From positions 62,001 to 126,000 of the forward strand of contig MWTC01000003.1 of assembly GCA_002066995.1 (NCBI GenBank): a stretch of 64,000 nucleotides of DNA, given 5' to 3'. Each line of letters opens with the position of its first letter. Position 1 is the first letter of the stretch. This stretch comes from Sphingobacteriales bacterium UTBCD1 (GTDB taxonomy: Bacteria; Bacteroidota; Bacteroidia; Chitinophagales; Chitinophagaceae). Made by a program: the position numbers and the translations under genes. Below are positions 57,408 through 64,000 of the stretch, one piece after another. Below the pieces are notes generated by a model that saw only the letters and a program-made list of their open reading frames with translations, was not told where the DNA came from and made no database searches.

Positions 57408-57491
57408 GCCCGGGTGGCGAAATTGGTAGACGCACTGTCTTCAGGTGGCAGCATCCGAAAGGTTGTGCTGGTTCGAATCCAGTCCCGGGCA
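57408..57491 (+). tRNA. tRNA-Leu (anticodon CAG)
   Basis: 84-base class II tRNA. Acceptor stem GCCCGGG (57408-57414) pairs with CCCGGGC (57484-57490), discriminator A at 57491, no encoded CCA. D-arm GCG...CGC, anticodon stem CTGTC/GGCAG around the loop TTCAGGT (anticodon CAG), a variable arm GCATCCGAAAGGTTGT-type, and a T-arm with GTTCGAATC. Reads CUG codons. Confidence 0.95.
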
Positions 57492-57660
57492 CTAAGCTCC
57501 TGTTTTACCGGCTGGAGATTTTTTTTGTCATTATTCTTTTTCTGAAATGAATTCTCCCGTTCAGAAAACCCGGGATCCATTGTTTGTGACGGTTATTTGC
57601 ATGCCTGGCGCTGTTCTTTAAAGAATTTAGTCAGCGATAAAAAAACAATATCGTTTTAGA

Positions 57661-57691
57661 AAAAAAAGAGAGAGATGACCATTCATCTCTC
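57661..57691 (-). terminator. Intrinsic terminator T2 of the S10 carboxypeptidase gene
   Basis: Perfect 9-bp stem GAGAGATGA (57670-57678) / TCATCTCTC (57683-57691) with a CCAT loop. On the minus strand it is followed by an uninterrupted T-run. Second of two tandem terminators. Confidence 0.75.
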
Positions 57692-57736
57692 CCCTTGCAA
57701 CCTTAAAATATATGAGAAAATTATTTCCAATTTACT

Positions 57737-57778
57737 AAAAAAAACAGAGACTGCCAAATAATTAAAAGACAGTCCCTG
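57737..57778 (-). terminator. Intrinsic terminator T1 of the S10 carboxypeptidase gene
   Basis: CAGAGACTG (57745-57753) and CAGTCCCTG (57770-57778) form a 9-bp stem with one G-T pair and a 16-base AT-rich loop. On the minus strand it is followed by eight T residues. It lies 26 bases after the gene's stop codon. Confidence 0.7.
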
Positions 57779-57803
57779 CTATTCATTTTCATTTAATCCT
57801 TTG

Positions 57804-59336
57804 CTAATACTTTGCAGGAGTACCCGGTTTTGAAATCGAGTTCTTTATAAACTCTCTTAACTGCTCATTGGCGGTCACCAGGTCATCCCTGCGCAGGTAC
57901 ATCATGTGGCCGCTGCGGAACCCTTTCCAGCTCATCCTGTCTTTTAATTTACTGCCCGGATCCATTTGCCACATACTGTATTTGGCATTAAAATAATCAC
58001 AGGCGCCATCATAATACCCCGACTGCACCAATAAGTGTAGGTAAGGATTCTGAGCCATTGCCCGCCTCAGGTTTTCGCCTGTCCTGTCATTATTATTATT
58101 CCATGGATATACAAATCCAAACATGTTATATTTTAAATCAGTCTTGTATCCCAATTCTTCCCGCAGGTAAATATTGATCGCAGGAGTAAATGAATGAAGC
58201 CATGAAGTAAGTTCTGAATTATAATCAGGTCGTTCACCTGCATCCTGCCGGTCTATTCCTTTGTACCGAGAATCCAATCTCCCCACTGTAAATCCTTCAT
58301 CTCTTAAAAGTTCTTTCCAGAAAAAAGATGTGGGGATAACGAGGTTATGCTGCAGTATGGTTAACTCCGACAATCCTGAATAACGGGACATTTTTGAAGC
58401 GATCTGCTTTTTCTGATCAGCAGTCAGCTCACCGGCTTTTGTAAGGGCAGGTATCAGTTGATTGACTGTAAAATCTTCGACCTCAGGCAACATTGCTGTC
58501 AGGTCTTTTTGCTGAAGATCAGCGGGAAGTTTTTTATGATACCAGGCAGTAGCGGAATAATAAGGCAATAGCAAGGCTTCACCCACCGGGCCATCACGAT
58601 TAATACCGAGATCTGTAGGAGATACAAGGATAACTCCATTCAGGTACATCCACTGTGAATTTTGTAATTCCAAAGCAAGGCCTGATACTCTTGTAGTGCC
58701 ATAACTTTCACCGATCAGGAATTTTGGAGAGGCCCACCGGTTCTTTCTTGTAACAAACGTGTTGATCCATTCCGCCAGGTATTTAACGTCTTCATTAACT
58801 CCAAAAAATTTACCGGTTGGAATATCCTTGCTGATCGCCCTGGAAAATCCCGTATTAACCGGATCCACATAAACAATATCCGCAACATCTAAAATGGAAT
58901 AAGGATTATCCCTCATTCCATAGGGCTGCACCGGGTAGCCTTCATCATCAACATTCAGTATCCTCGGGCCGGTATACCCGATCTCCATCCAGACGGAGGG
59001 AGTGCCCGGACCGCCATTAAAAGAAATCACTAATGGACGCATAGTCCTGTCTTTTACATCTGACCTTTCATAATAAGTGTAAAAAACTCCTGCGATTGCT
59101 TTCCCGTCATCATCCCAAACCGGCATAGTACCAAACGTAGCAGTATAAGGAACAGCCTGACCTTTGATGGTAACCTGGTTTTTGATGGTTGTGGAAGAAT
59201 CCGTTTTAACCATCTTGTTAACTGTTTGTGTTTTCCCTGCATCTGTACCGGTAGTAGCCTGGGGAGGCGTCCATTGCCGGGCATCTGATAAAATCACCAA
59301 ACAGGAAAAAGTAACCAATAAGAATAGTTTTTGCAT
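57804..59336 (-). CDS. Serine carboxypeptidase-like enzyme (peptidase S10), secreted
   Basis: 510 residues with a signal peptide (MQKLFLLVTFSCLVILSDA). The alpha/beta-hydrolase fold shows the oxyanion region LVISFNGGPGTPSVW (102-116), the nucleophile Ser211 in LIGESYGTTR, and the late Asp and His in GYYDGACDYFN and FRSGHMMYLRRDD. S10 enzymes remove C-terminal residues from peptides at acidic pH. Periplasmic or extracellular. Monocistronic, ended by two tandem terminators. Confidence 0.92.
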   Translation of the reverse strand: MQKLFLLVTFSCLVILSDARQWTPPQATTGTDAGKTQTVNKMVKTDSSTTIKNQVTIKGQAVPYTATFGTMPVWDDDGKAIAGVFYTYYERSDVKDRTMRPLVISFNGGPGTPSVWMEIGYTGPRILNVDDEGYPVQPYGMRDNPYSILDVADIVYVDPVNTGFSRAISKDIPTGKFFGVNEDVKYLAEWINTFVTRKNRWASPKFLIGESYGTTRVSGLALELQNSQWMYLNGVILVSPTDLGINRDGPVGEALLLPYYSATAWYHKKLPADLQQKDLTAMLPEVEDFTVNQLIPALTKAGELTADQKKQIASKMSRYSGLSELTILQHNLVIPTSFFWKELLRDEGFTVGRLDSRYKGIDRQDAGERPDYNSELTSWLHSFTPAINIYLREELGYKTDLKYNMFGFVYPWNNNNDRTGENLRRAMAQNPYLHLLVQSGYYDGACDYFNAKYSMWQMDPGSKLKDRMSWKGFRSGHMMYLRRDDLVTANEQLREFIKNSISKPGTPAKY

Positions 59337-59801
59337 GACAAATTAGTTTTGGATAAAAAAATGAATGTAAGAAAACTATTCCGGCTGCAAAAATGAACTT
59401 GATGAACGGTTGCATTAATTTTCATTCAAAACGGAACTACCGTTTTCTATAAAAAAAATCCCGGAAAATCTGAAATAGAACTGAGATTGGATCCGGCAAT
59501 TATCTTTTAGACCGGGACATGAGCACTTCGCCCTGGTGATACCCTGATGATTAAGGATTTTGAAAAAATGAAATTATTAACCCGTGCAGAGCGGCAGGTA
59601 TATTTGAAGTCTTATACAGGATGAAAAAAACTTAAACGCTAAACAACTGGCTTCTGTAATATAACGATTTAAAATCATTGAAACTTTTTTCACTATCTTC
59701 CCCGGTTATTATCTGATAAAAAAACATTTACACTGAATTTTTTTTATTTAATTTTCCTCCCTGTAGCTTAACCGCTGATTAACTTTGATTTGACCACAGT
59801 C
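59337..59801. other. Long intergenic region before the two-component genes
   Basis: 465 bases between the divergent S10 and histidine kinase genes. No supported coding frame, tRNA or repeat. CAAATTAG near 59341 is one base off a minus-strand -7 element for the S10 gene, and a perfect plus-strand -7 element lies at 59780-59787. The middle is unexplained. Confidence 0.5.
59780..59787 (+). promoter_or_regulatory. Putative -7 element of the histidine kinase gene
   Basis: TAACTTTG, exact match to TAnnTTTG, ending 14 bases before the ATG at 59802. It implies a leader of only about ten bases. Confidence 0.45.
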
Positions 59802-61115
59802 ATGCGAAACCTGAATTACATTGCAAGTATATTTAATAATATGTTCGCCAGGGCGAAAGCAATCAGGTTAAGCATACTTATCAGCACTGTTGTTATCGGG
59901 CTCATCATCGTGATTCAGGCTATCTGGTTAACGAAGGTCTATCAATACGAACAAAAGGAGTTTGATCAGAAAGTTGTTGGCGCCATAAAAGGAGTTTATG
60001 AAGATATTGACCTGGTCATAGATCCTACCAGGTACCTGAACGACATAGTTACCAAACCCGATCCGCACATTTATATTGCCTCCGTGGAAAGATGGGAACC
60101 ATCAGACACGATCGCTTTTTATTTGCATCATGAGCTGGAAGATTTCAACATCTTTGCAGACTGCAGGCTTACCTTGTTTGATAGCAAAAAGGGAGTCTTT
60201 TTCGAAAAAGACATTTACTCTGCCACCAGCAAGAATAAATCTTTAAATGCCCTGCCGGCAAGCGCCACCAAACTTTCTCATAACAGTATCATACTTTATT
60301 TTCCGCACAGGGAACGATATATCATTTCTAACATGATCTTCTGGATAGTCACCAGCCTGATCCTGTTAGGCGTATTGGTATGGCTGGGGCTCAGCCTTTT
60401 TTACCTGAACCGGCAAAAATCGCTTAACGAATTACAAAAGGATCTTGTAAACAATTTTTCACATGAATTCAAAACACCATTGTCAGTCATATCACTTGCC
60501 GCAGAATCAATGAAAAAGAATTCTACTGTTGAAAAAAAAGAGAAAATTCTTCGTTATGCCAATATGGTAGAAAGCCAGAGCCTGTACCTGCAGGGGCAGA
60601 TTGACCGCCTGCTGCGCTATTCTTTTTCAGAAAAGGCTGGATTACAACTGATCAGGGAACAAGTAAACATTCATGACCTGGTCCGTGAAGCAACCATTAA
60701 TCTGCAGCCGCTTATAGAACAGAAAAAAGCTGAAATAAAATTCGAACTCAATGCTGAAAACCCGGTGATCTATGCCGATAAAAATTATATCCTGATCGTT
60801 TTGATCAACCTGGTCGAAAATGCACTGAAATATTCCAAAGAACCTAAAATAATAATCGGCACAGCCAACAAGGAGCACAACCTTGAAATAAATGTTAAGG
60901 ATAACGGCCAGGGCATTGAAAAGAAATTTTTAAGCGATATTTTTAAAAAATTTTTCAGGGTATCCAAAGGTGACATACGTACTTCTAAAGGTTTCGGAAT
61001 AGGTCTCAGTTTTGTAAAGAAAATAATAGACAGCCACCATGGTACCATCAATGTTGAAAGTATTCCCCAAATTGGAAGTAACTTTATCATATCCTTACAT
61101 CAAAATCAATTCTGA
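59802..61115 (+). CDS. Sensor histidine kinase
   Basis: 437 residues from the ATG at 59802 (a TTG at 59790 is in frame but less likely). Two membrane segments (about 22-44 and 175-200) enclose a roughly 130-residue periplasmic sensor with no recognised domain. There is no clear HAMP. HisKA follows with the phospho-accepting His221 in NFSHEFKTPLSVI, then HATPase_c with N-box NLVENALKYS, DNGQGIE and GFGIGLSFVKKI. It phosphorylates the response regulator encoded by the next gene, whose ATG follows the kinase stop codon directly. Confidence 0.94.
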   Translation: MRNLNYIASIFNNMFARAKAIRLSILISTVVIGLIIVIQAIWLTKVYQYEQKEFDQKVVGAIKGVYEDIDLVIDPTRYLNDIVTKPDPHIYIASVERWEPSDTIAFYLHHELEDFNIFADCRLTLFDSKKGVFFEKDIYSATSKNKSLNALPASATKLSHNSIILYFPHRERYIISNMIFWIVTSLILLGVLVWLGLSLFYLNRQKSLNELQKDLVNNFSHEFKTPLSVISLAAESMKKNSTVEKKEKILRYANMVESQSLYLQGQIDRLLRYSFSEKAGLQLIREQVNIHDLVREATINLQPLIEQKKAEIKFELNAENPVIYADKNYILIVLINLVENALKYSKEPKIIIGTANKEHNLEINVKDNGQGIEKKFLSDIFKKFFRVSKGDIRTSKGFGIGLSFVKKIIDSHHGTINVESIPQIGSNFIISLHQNQF

Positions 61116-61808
61116 ATGAACAAGCAAATGACTGTGCTGATTGCAGAAGATGATCTGCAACTTGGATTTCTGATCAAAGAAAACCTTGAAGAAGAAGGGT
61201 ATGAAGTCATCAACTGTCCTGATGGTGAAATAGCCTGGGAATATTTTCAGAAAAAGCAACCTGATATTTGCCTGCTTGATATAAATATGCCGGTACGGGA
61301 CGGTTACAGCCTCGCAAAAAAGATCAGGCAAAAAAATGATGTGATCCCGATCATCTTCCTGACAGCAAAATCGATGGAGGAAGACAAATTAAAAGGCTTT
61401 GAGACAGGCGCCGATGACTACATAACCAAACCATTCAGCATGAAAGAACTGCTGCTGCGGATGAATGTCTTTTTGCGCCGTAACAAAATGCTCCTTTCCG
61501 ATGAAAGCCGTGAAATAAAAATCGGCAGCCTCACCTTTTTACCCGACGAAATGAAGCTGGTAAGCGAGAATGAGGTGGTTACACTCACACAACGTGAGTC
61601 AGAACTGCTTGAGTTCTTTTGCACCCATCCGAATAAAGCGCTTAAACGGGAAGATATTTTAACCCACGTCTGGGGAAAAAACGATTACTTCCTCGGAAGA
61701 AGCATGGACGTATTCGTCACCAAACTTAGAAAGCACCTGAAAAATGAAGGCCTGGCTAATATTGAGACCGTTCATAATGTAGGATTCCGTTTCAACCTGC
61801 CCGAATAA
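61116..61808 (+). CDS. OmpR/PhoB-type response regulator
   Basis: 230 residues. Receiver domain with acidic pocket Glu11-Asp12-Asp13, phospho-acceptor Asp55 (ICLLDINMP), and the switch Thr/Lys in IFLTAKS and DYITKPFS. C-terminal winged helix (LTQRESELLEFFCTHPNKALKREDILTHVWG, then RSMDVFVTKLRKHL) binds DNA. The ATG directly abuts the kinase TGA, so the two are co-translated. Target genes unknown. Confidence 0.96.
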   Translation: MNKQMTVLIAEDDLQLGFLIKENLEEEGYEVINCPDGEIAWEYFQKKQPDICLLDINMPVRDGYSLAKKIRQKNDVIPIIFLTAKSMEEDKLKGFETGADDYITKPFSMKELLLRMNVFLRRNKMLLSDESREIKIGSLTFLPDEMKLVSENEVVTLTQRESELLEFFCTHPNKALKREDILTHVWGKNDYFLGRSMDVFVTKLRKHLKNEGLANIETVHNVGFRFNLPE

Positions 61809-61810
61809 GG

Positions 61811-62809
61811 TCATGCCACCAAAAGGCTGCAACCCCGCAGGTCACTGTTATCTTTTCTGCCCAGAACTTCAAAACTTCCGTCTTCATATACCTTGCCCAC
61901 ATCATCTGTGGCAATAAAACTGCAGGAAAAAAAATTCGCAAGATCAATGATATTGATCAGCCCTGGCCCATGGGGTTTCACCAAAGAAGGATCTTCTTCA
62001 TCCCGGACCAATACTTTCATCCAGGGCGGACAGTAAAACAGACCATCCCCTTTTGAATATGCCTGGGATAATAATTCCGTCATCCCATATTCAGAATGAA
62101 TGTCCGGAATGTTAAACGATTTTTTCAAAATCTCATGAACTTCTTCCCGGATCATTTCATTCCGCCGGCCTTTCATACCCCCGGTTTCCATGATGATCGT
62201 GTTTTTCAGCTGCAGTTCTTTCTTCTCAGCATTGATCATTTCTGCAAGATCAAGCAGTGCAAAAGTTACCCCGATCAAAATCGTTTTTTGCCTTTCACGC
62301 TCCAGCCGGGCCAACGTTGTAATCAGTTTATCATAATCGCTTAGATAAAAACCACTGGCCGGATGGCCACTCAGGCCGATCAGGCGGTCAGTCATGAATA
62401 CCAAAGAAGAATTTCCCCTTTCTAAATATGAAGGTAATAATCCTAAAATACAATACTCGTTTACCGGGCCATAAAACAATTCAAACCCTTTTACAAAACT
62501 TTTTTCATACAATGAAAGATCTTTTACCGGGTGCCTGCTTTTCTCCATACCGGTAGTACCGCTGCTCTCAAAAATTGCCTGGGGCTGAAAGGCAGTCGCC
62601 CGGATCGAATGAGTTTTAAAGAACCCGATGGGCAGGTAAGGAAACTTTTCAATATTGCCGGCGCCGGAGCTTTTAAAACCGAGCGCATCCGAGAAGGTTT
62701 TATAAAGGGGGTTATTTTCATATTGAAACCGGAAATTATCCCGTGCCAAAGAGGCAAAGTTTCCTGCGTTTGCCAAAAAAATTTTATCATTTTGCTCACC
62801 TGGTGCCAT
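61811..62809 (-). CDS. LuxE-like acyl-protein synthetase / adenylate-forming enzyme
   Basis: 332 residues. FPYLPIGFFKTHSIR, the P-loop-like FESSGTTGMEKSRH, METGGMKGRRNEMIREEVHEILKKSFNIPDIHSEYGMTELLSQAY and the C-terminal TDDVGKVYEDGSFEVLGRKDNSDLRGC are characteristic of the LuxE/acyl-CoA-synthetase-like group that activates acyl groups as adenylates. In bioluminescence LuxE transfers fatty acyl groups, but no lux genes are here, so the substrate is unknown. Convergent with the response regulator gene (2-base gap). Confidence 0.85.
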   Translation of the reverse strand: MAPGEQNDKIFLANAGNFASLARDNFRFQYENNPLYKTFSDALGFKSSGAGNIEKFPYLPIGFFKTHSIRATAFQPQAIFESSGTTGMEKSRHPVKDLSLYEKSFVKGFELFYGPVNEYCILGLLPSYLERGNSSLVFMTDRLIGLSGHPASGFYLSDYDKLITTLARLERERQKTILIGVTFALLDLAEMINAEKKELQLKNTIIMETGGMKGRRNEMIREEVHEILKKSFNIPDIHSEYGMTELLSQAYSKGDGLFYCPPWMKVLVRDEEDPSLVKPHGPGLINIIDLANFFSCSFIATDDVGKVYEDGSFEVLGRKDNSDLRGCSLLVA

Positions 62810-62832
62810 TAGGATAATATTCCGTTTACATG

Positions 62833-62840
62833 TAAATTTG
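62833..62840 (+). promoter_or_regulatory. Putative -7 element of the small lipoprotein gene
   Basis: TAAATTTG, exact match to TAnnTTTG, ending 14 bases before the ATG at 62855. Confidence 0.4.
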
Positions 62841-62854
62841 AGAAAAGAATCTTA

Positions 62855-63301
62855 ATGCGCTATTTTTTTATAGTTATTGTGGCATTGATTGTGGCAGGGT
62901 GTACTAAAAACAAATTCACCACAAAACCGCAGCTCAAAATTAAATCTATTAATTCAACCGATATTTCCGGTCCGCAAACCCTGGTTATTGTTCTGTCACT
63001 GACAGATAAACAAGGTGACTATTCTACATTTTTTGCAGTAAAAAAGACCGTAGCTTCCTGTCCCAGCAGCAATTTCACTGATTCCACTTTGTTTCTGTTA
63101 CCGCAAAGCTTTATTGATACCAAAAAAACAGAAGGTGAGATCACCGTAACACTGGATCAGATACACAGGGGCGCAAATACCTGCCTGGCCCCGGGCGGAG
63201 GTGTAAAAGCTGACACGGCCATTTTCAGTTTCTGGACCCGGGACAGGGCAGGAAATCTAAGTGATACAGTTTCTACCAAACCGATCATAATACGTAACTG
63301 A
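62855..63301 (+). CDS. Small lipoprotein of unknown function
   Basis: 148 residues. Lipoprotein signal MRYFFIVIVALIVAGC (lipid-attached Cys16), then a Thr/Ser-rich, beta-strand-rich body (LVIVLSLTDKQGDYSTFF) with two further cysteines (ASCPSSNF, ANTCLAPGG) that could form a disulfide, and a closing FWTRDRAGNLSDTVSTKPIII segment that looks like an Ig-like strand pair. I do not recognise a family. Envelope-anchored, monocistronic, next to an aminopeptidase gene. Confidence 0.8.
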   Translation: MRYFFIVIVALIVAGCTKNKFTTKPQLKIKSINSTDISGPQTLVIVLSLTDKQGDYSTFFAVKKTVASCPSSNFTDSTLFLLPQSFIDTKKTEGEITVTLDQIHRGANTCLAPGGGVKADTAIFSFWTRDRAGNLSDTVSTKPIIIRN

Positions 63302-63418
63302 TTTGCTGAAATGATCCGAAGCAACCTGCTTACAATTTTAATATAGTACATCGTCAGAATATCCTTTCAATTATAAATTACACCGGGAGCACGGATTATC
63401 CATTAGCACTTCGCTGCT

Positions 63419-63426
63419 TATCTTTG
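63419..63426 (+). promoter_or_regulatory. Putative -7 element of the M42 peptidase gene
   Basis: TATCTTTG, exact match to TAnnTTTG, 32 bases upstream of the ATG at 63459, giving a leader of roughly 25 bases. Confidence 0.45.
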
Positions 63427-63458
63427 CACATTCTTTGATCATTAAAAAATCCACCATT

Positions 63459-64000
63459 ATGGCAGTAAAGATAAAAGCAAAGAGATCTGTTATTACGGAA
63501 AAATCACTTCAGTTCTTCAGAAATTATATAAACAATCCCTCCCCGGTAGGATTTGAATCAGCAGGGCAAAAACTATGGCTGCACTACATTAATGAGTATG
63601 TGGACAAACGTTTTGTTGATCCGTACGGAACTGCCGTTGGTATTATAAACCCCGATTCGAATTTCAAAATTGTCATAGAAGCACATGCTGACGAGATCAG
63701 TTGGTTTGTCAACTATATTACTCCTGAAGGCCTCATATACCTGAAACGAAACGGGGGTGTTGATGCCCAGATAGCACCGGCACAGAGAGTAATCATACAT
63801 GGGAAAAAAGGGCCTGTGAAAGCTGTATTCGGCTGGCCAGCTATTCATACACGCCTCGCCAATCCCGACCAAAAAGAACCTCAGCCCAAAACTGAAAACC
63901 TCTGGCTGGATTGCGGCGTTACCAGTAAAAAGGATGTGGAAACATTAGGAGTACATATCGGGGCCGTGGTAACTTACCAGGACGGTTTTGATGAACTTGC
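63459..64000 (+). CDS. M42-family metallo-aminopeptidase, N-terminal part (truncated by window edge)
   Basis: About 180 residues are visible from the ATG at 63459; the frame is open at the right edge. FFRNYINNPSPVGFESAG opens the peptidase, DPYGTAVGIINP is the family's second block, and VIEAHADEISWFVNYITPEGL gives the first metal-binding His-Asp of M42/M18-type aminopeptidases. The inserted beta-barrel domain (VIIHGKKGPVKAVFGWPAIH) is also typical. No signal peptide, so cytosolic peptide turnover. The remaining metal ligands lie beyond the window. Confidence 0.92.
   Translation, partial: MAVKIKAKRSVITEKSLQFFRNYINNPSPVGFESAGQKLWLHYINEYVDKRFVDPYGTAVGIINPDSNFKIVIEAHADEISWFVNYITPEGLIYLKRNGGVDAQIAPAQRVIIHGKKGPVKAVFGWPAIHTRLANPDQKEPQPKTENLWLDCGVTSKKDVETLGVHIGAVVTYQDGFDEL

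Noticed and set aside
57408..57491. tRNA-Leu as an integration (att) site of a mobile element
   Set aside because: I found no integrase gene and no repeat of the tRNA 3' end elsewhere in the window.
57392..57580. Minus-strand frame of 62 codons covering the tRNA-Leu
   Set aside because: It is the well-known antisense translation of a leucine tRNA (ARDWIRTSTTFR... pattern), not a protein gene.

Overview
The window looks like a chromosomal segment from a Bacteroidota bacterium, most likely family Chitinophagaceae. The grounds are a SusC/SusD pair, a type III glutamine synthetase, a BshC bacillithiol enzyme, near-absence of Shine-Dalgarno sequences, and several perfect matches to the Bacteroidota -7 promoter element TAnnTTTG just upstream of genes. 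Base composition and codon style look even throughout. I see no insertion sequence, phage, CRISPR array or integration site.

Layout. 0-24 kb is mainly housekeeping: the tail of a DUF6544 protein, aspartokinase, a YafK-like L,D-transpeptidase fused to a TonB C-terminal domain, HPPD, purK, a convergent three-gene RND efflux operon, purE, a Gfo/Idh/MocA oxidoreductase and bshC. Within it, at 15.6-22.1 kb on the minus strand, four genes form a compact operon: a 4-hydroxyproline epimerase/proline racemase, a clan GH-D alpha-galactosidase-like enzyme, a GH127 beta-L-arabinofuranosidase and a D-amino-acid-dehydrogenase-like FAD enzyme. Together they read as a device for stripping sugars from plant hydroxyproline-rich glycoproteins (extensin type) and catabolising the released hydroxyproline. 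This is the most interesting candidate system in the window. pyrG follows.

24-32 kb holds a secreted prolidase-like amidohydrolase, a GT9 glycosyltransferase behind purL, an unrecognised multi-pass membrane protein and glutamine synthetase III.

32.4-54.1 kb is a polysaccharide utilisation locus. SusC, SusD, a heparinase II/III-type lyase, GH88, GH29, two tandem DUF2264 proteins, GH95, KduI, DUF4861, KduD, a KDG kinase, a KDPG aldolase and a hexuronate-type MFS permease all run on the minus strand with short gaps or overlaps. Upstream lie an NTF2-like gene and a divergent LacI-family regulator. Two copies of a near-palindromic CGAAAACGTTGT site, one upstream of susC and one in the regulator/NTF2-like spacer, are probable operators. 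The enzymes predict depolymerisation of a fucosylated, uronate-containing glycan, release of unsaturated uronate, and its conversion through the Kdu/Kdg/Eda route to pyruvate and glyceraldehyde-3-phosphate. No sulfatase is present.

55-64 kb carries an M19 dipeptidase, dapD, tRNA-Leu(CAG), an S10 carboxypeptidase with two tandem terminators, a histidine kinase/response regulator pair, a LuxE-like acyl-protein synthetase, a small lipoprotein and the start of an M42 aminopeptidase. All calls were made by reading the sequence; no database search was run.
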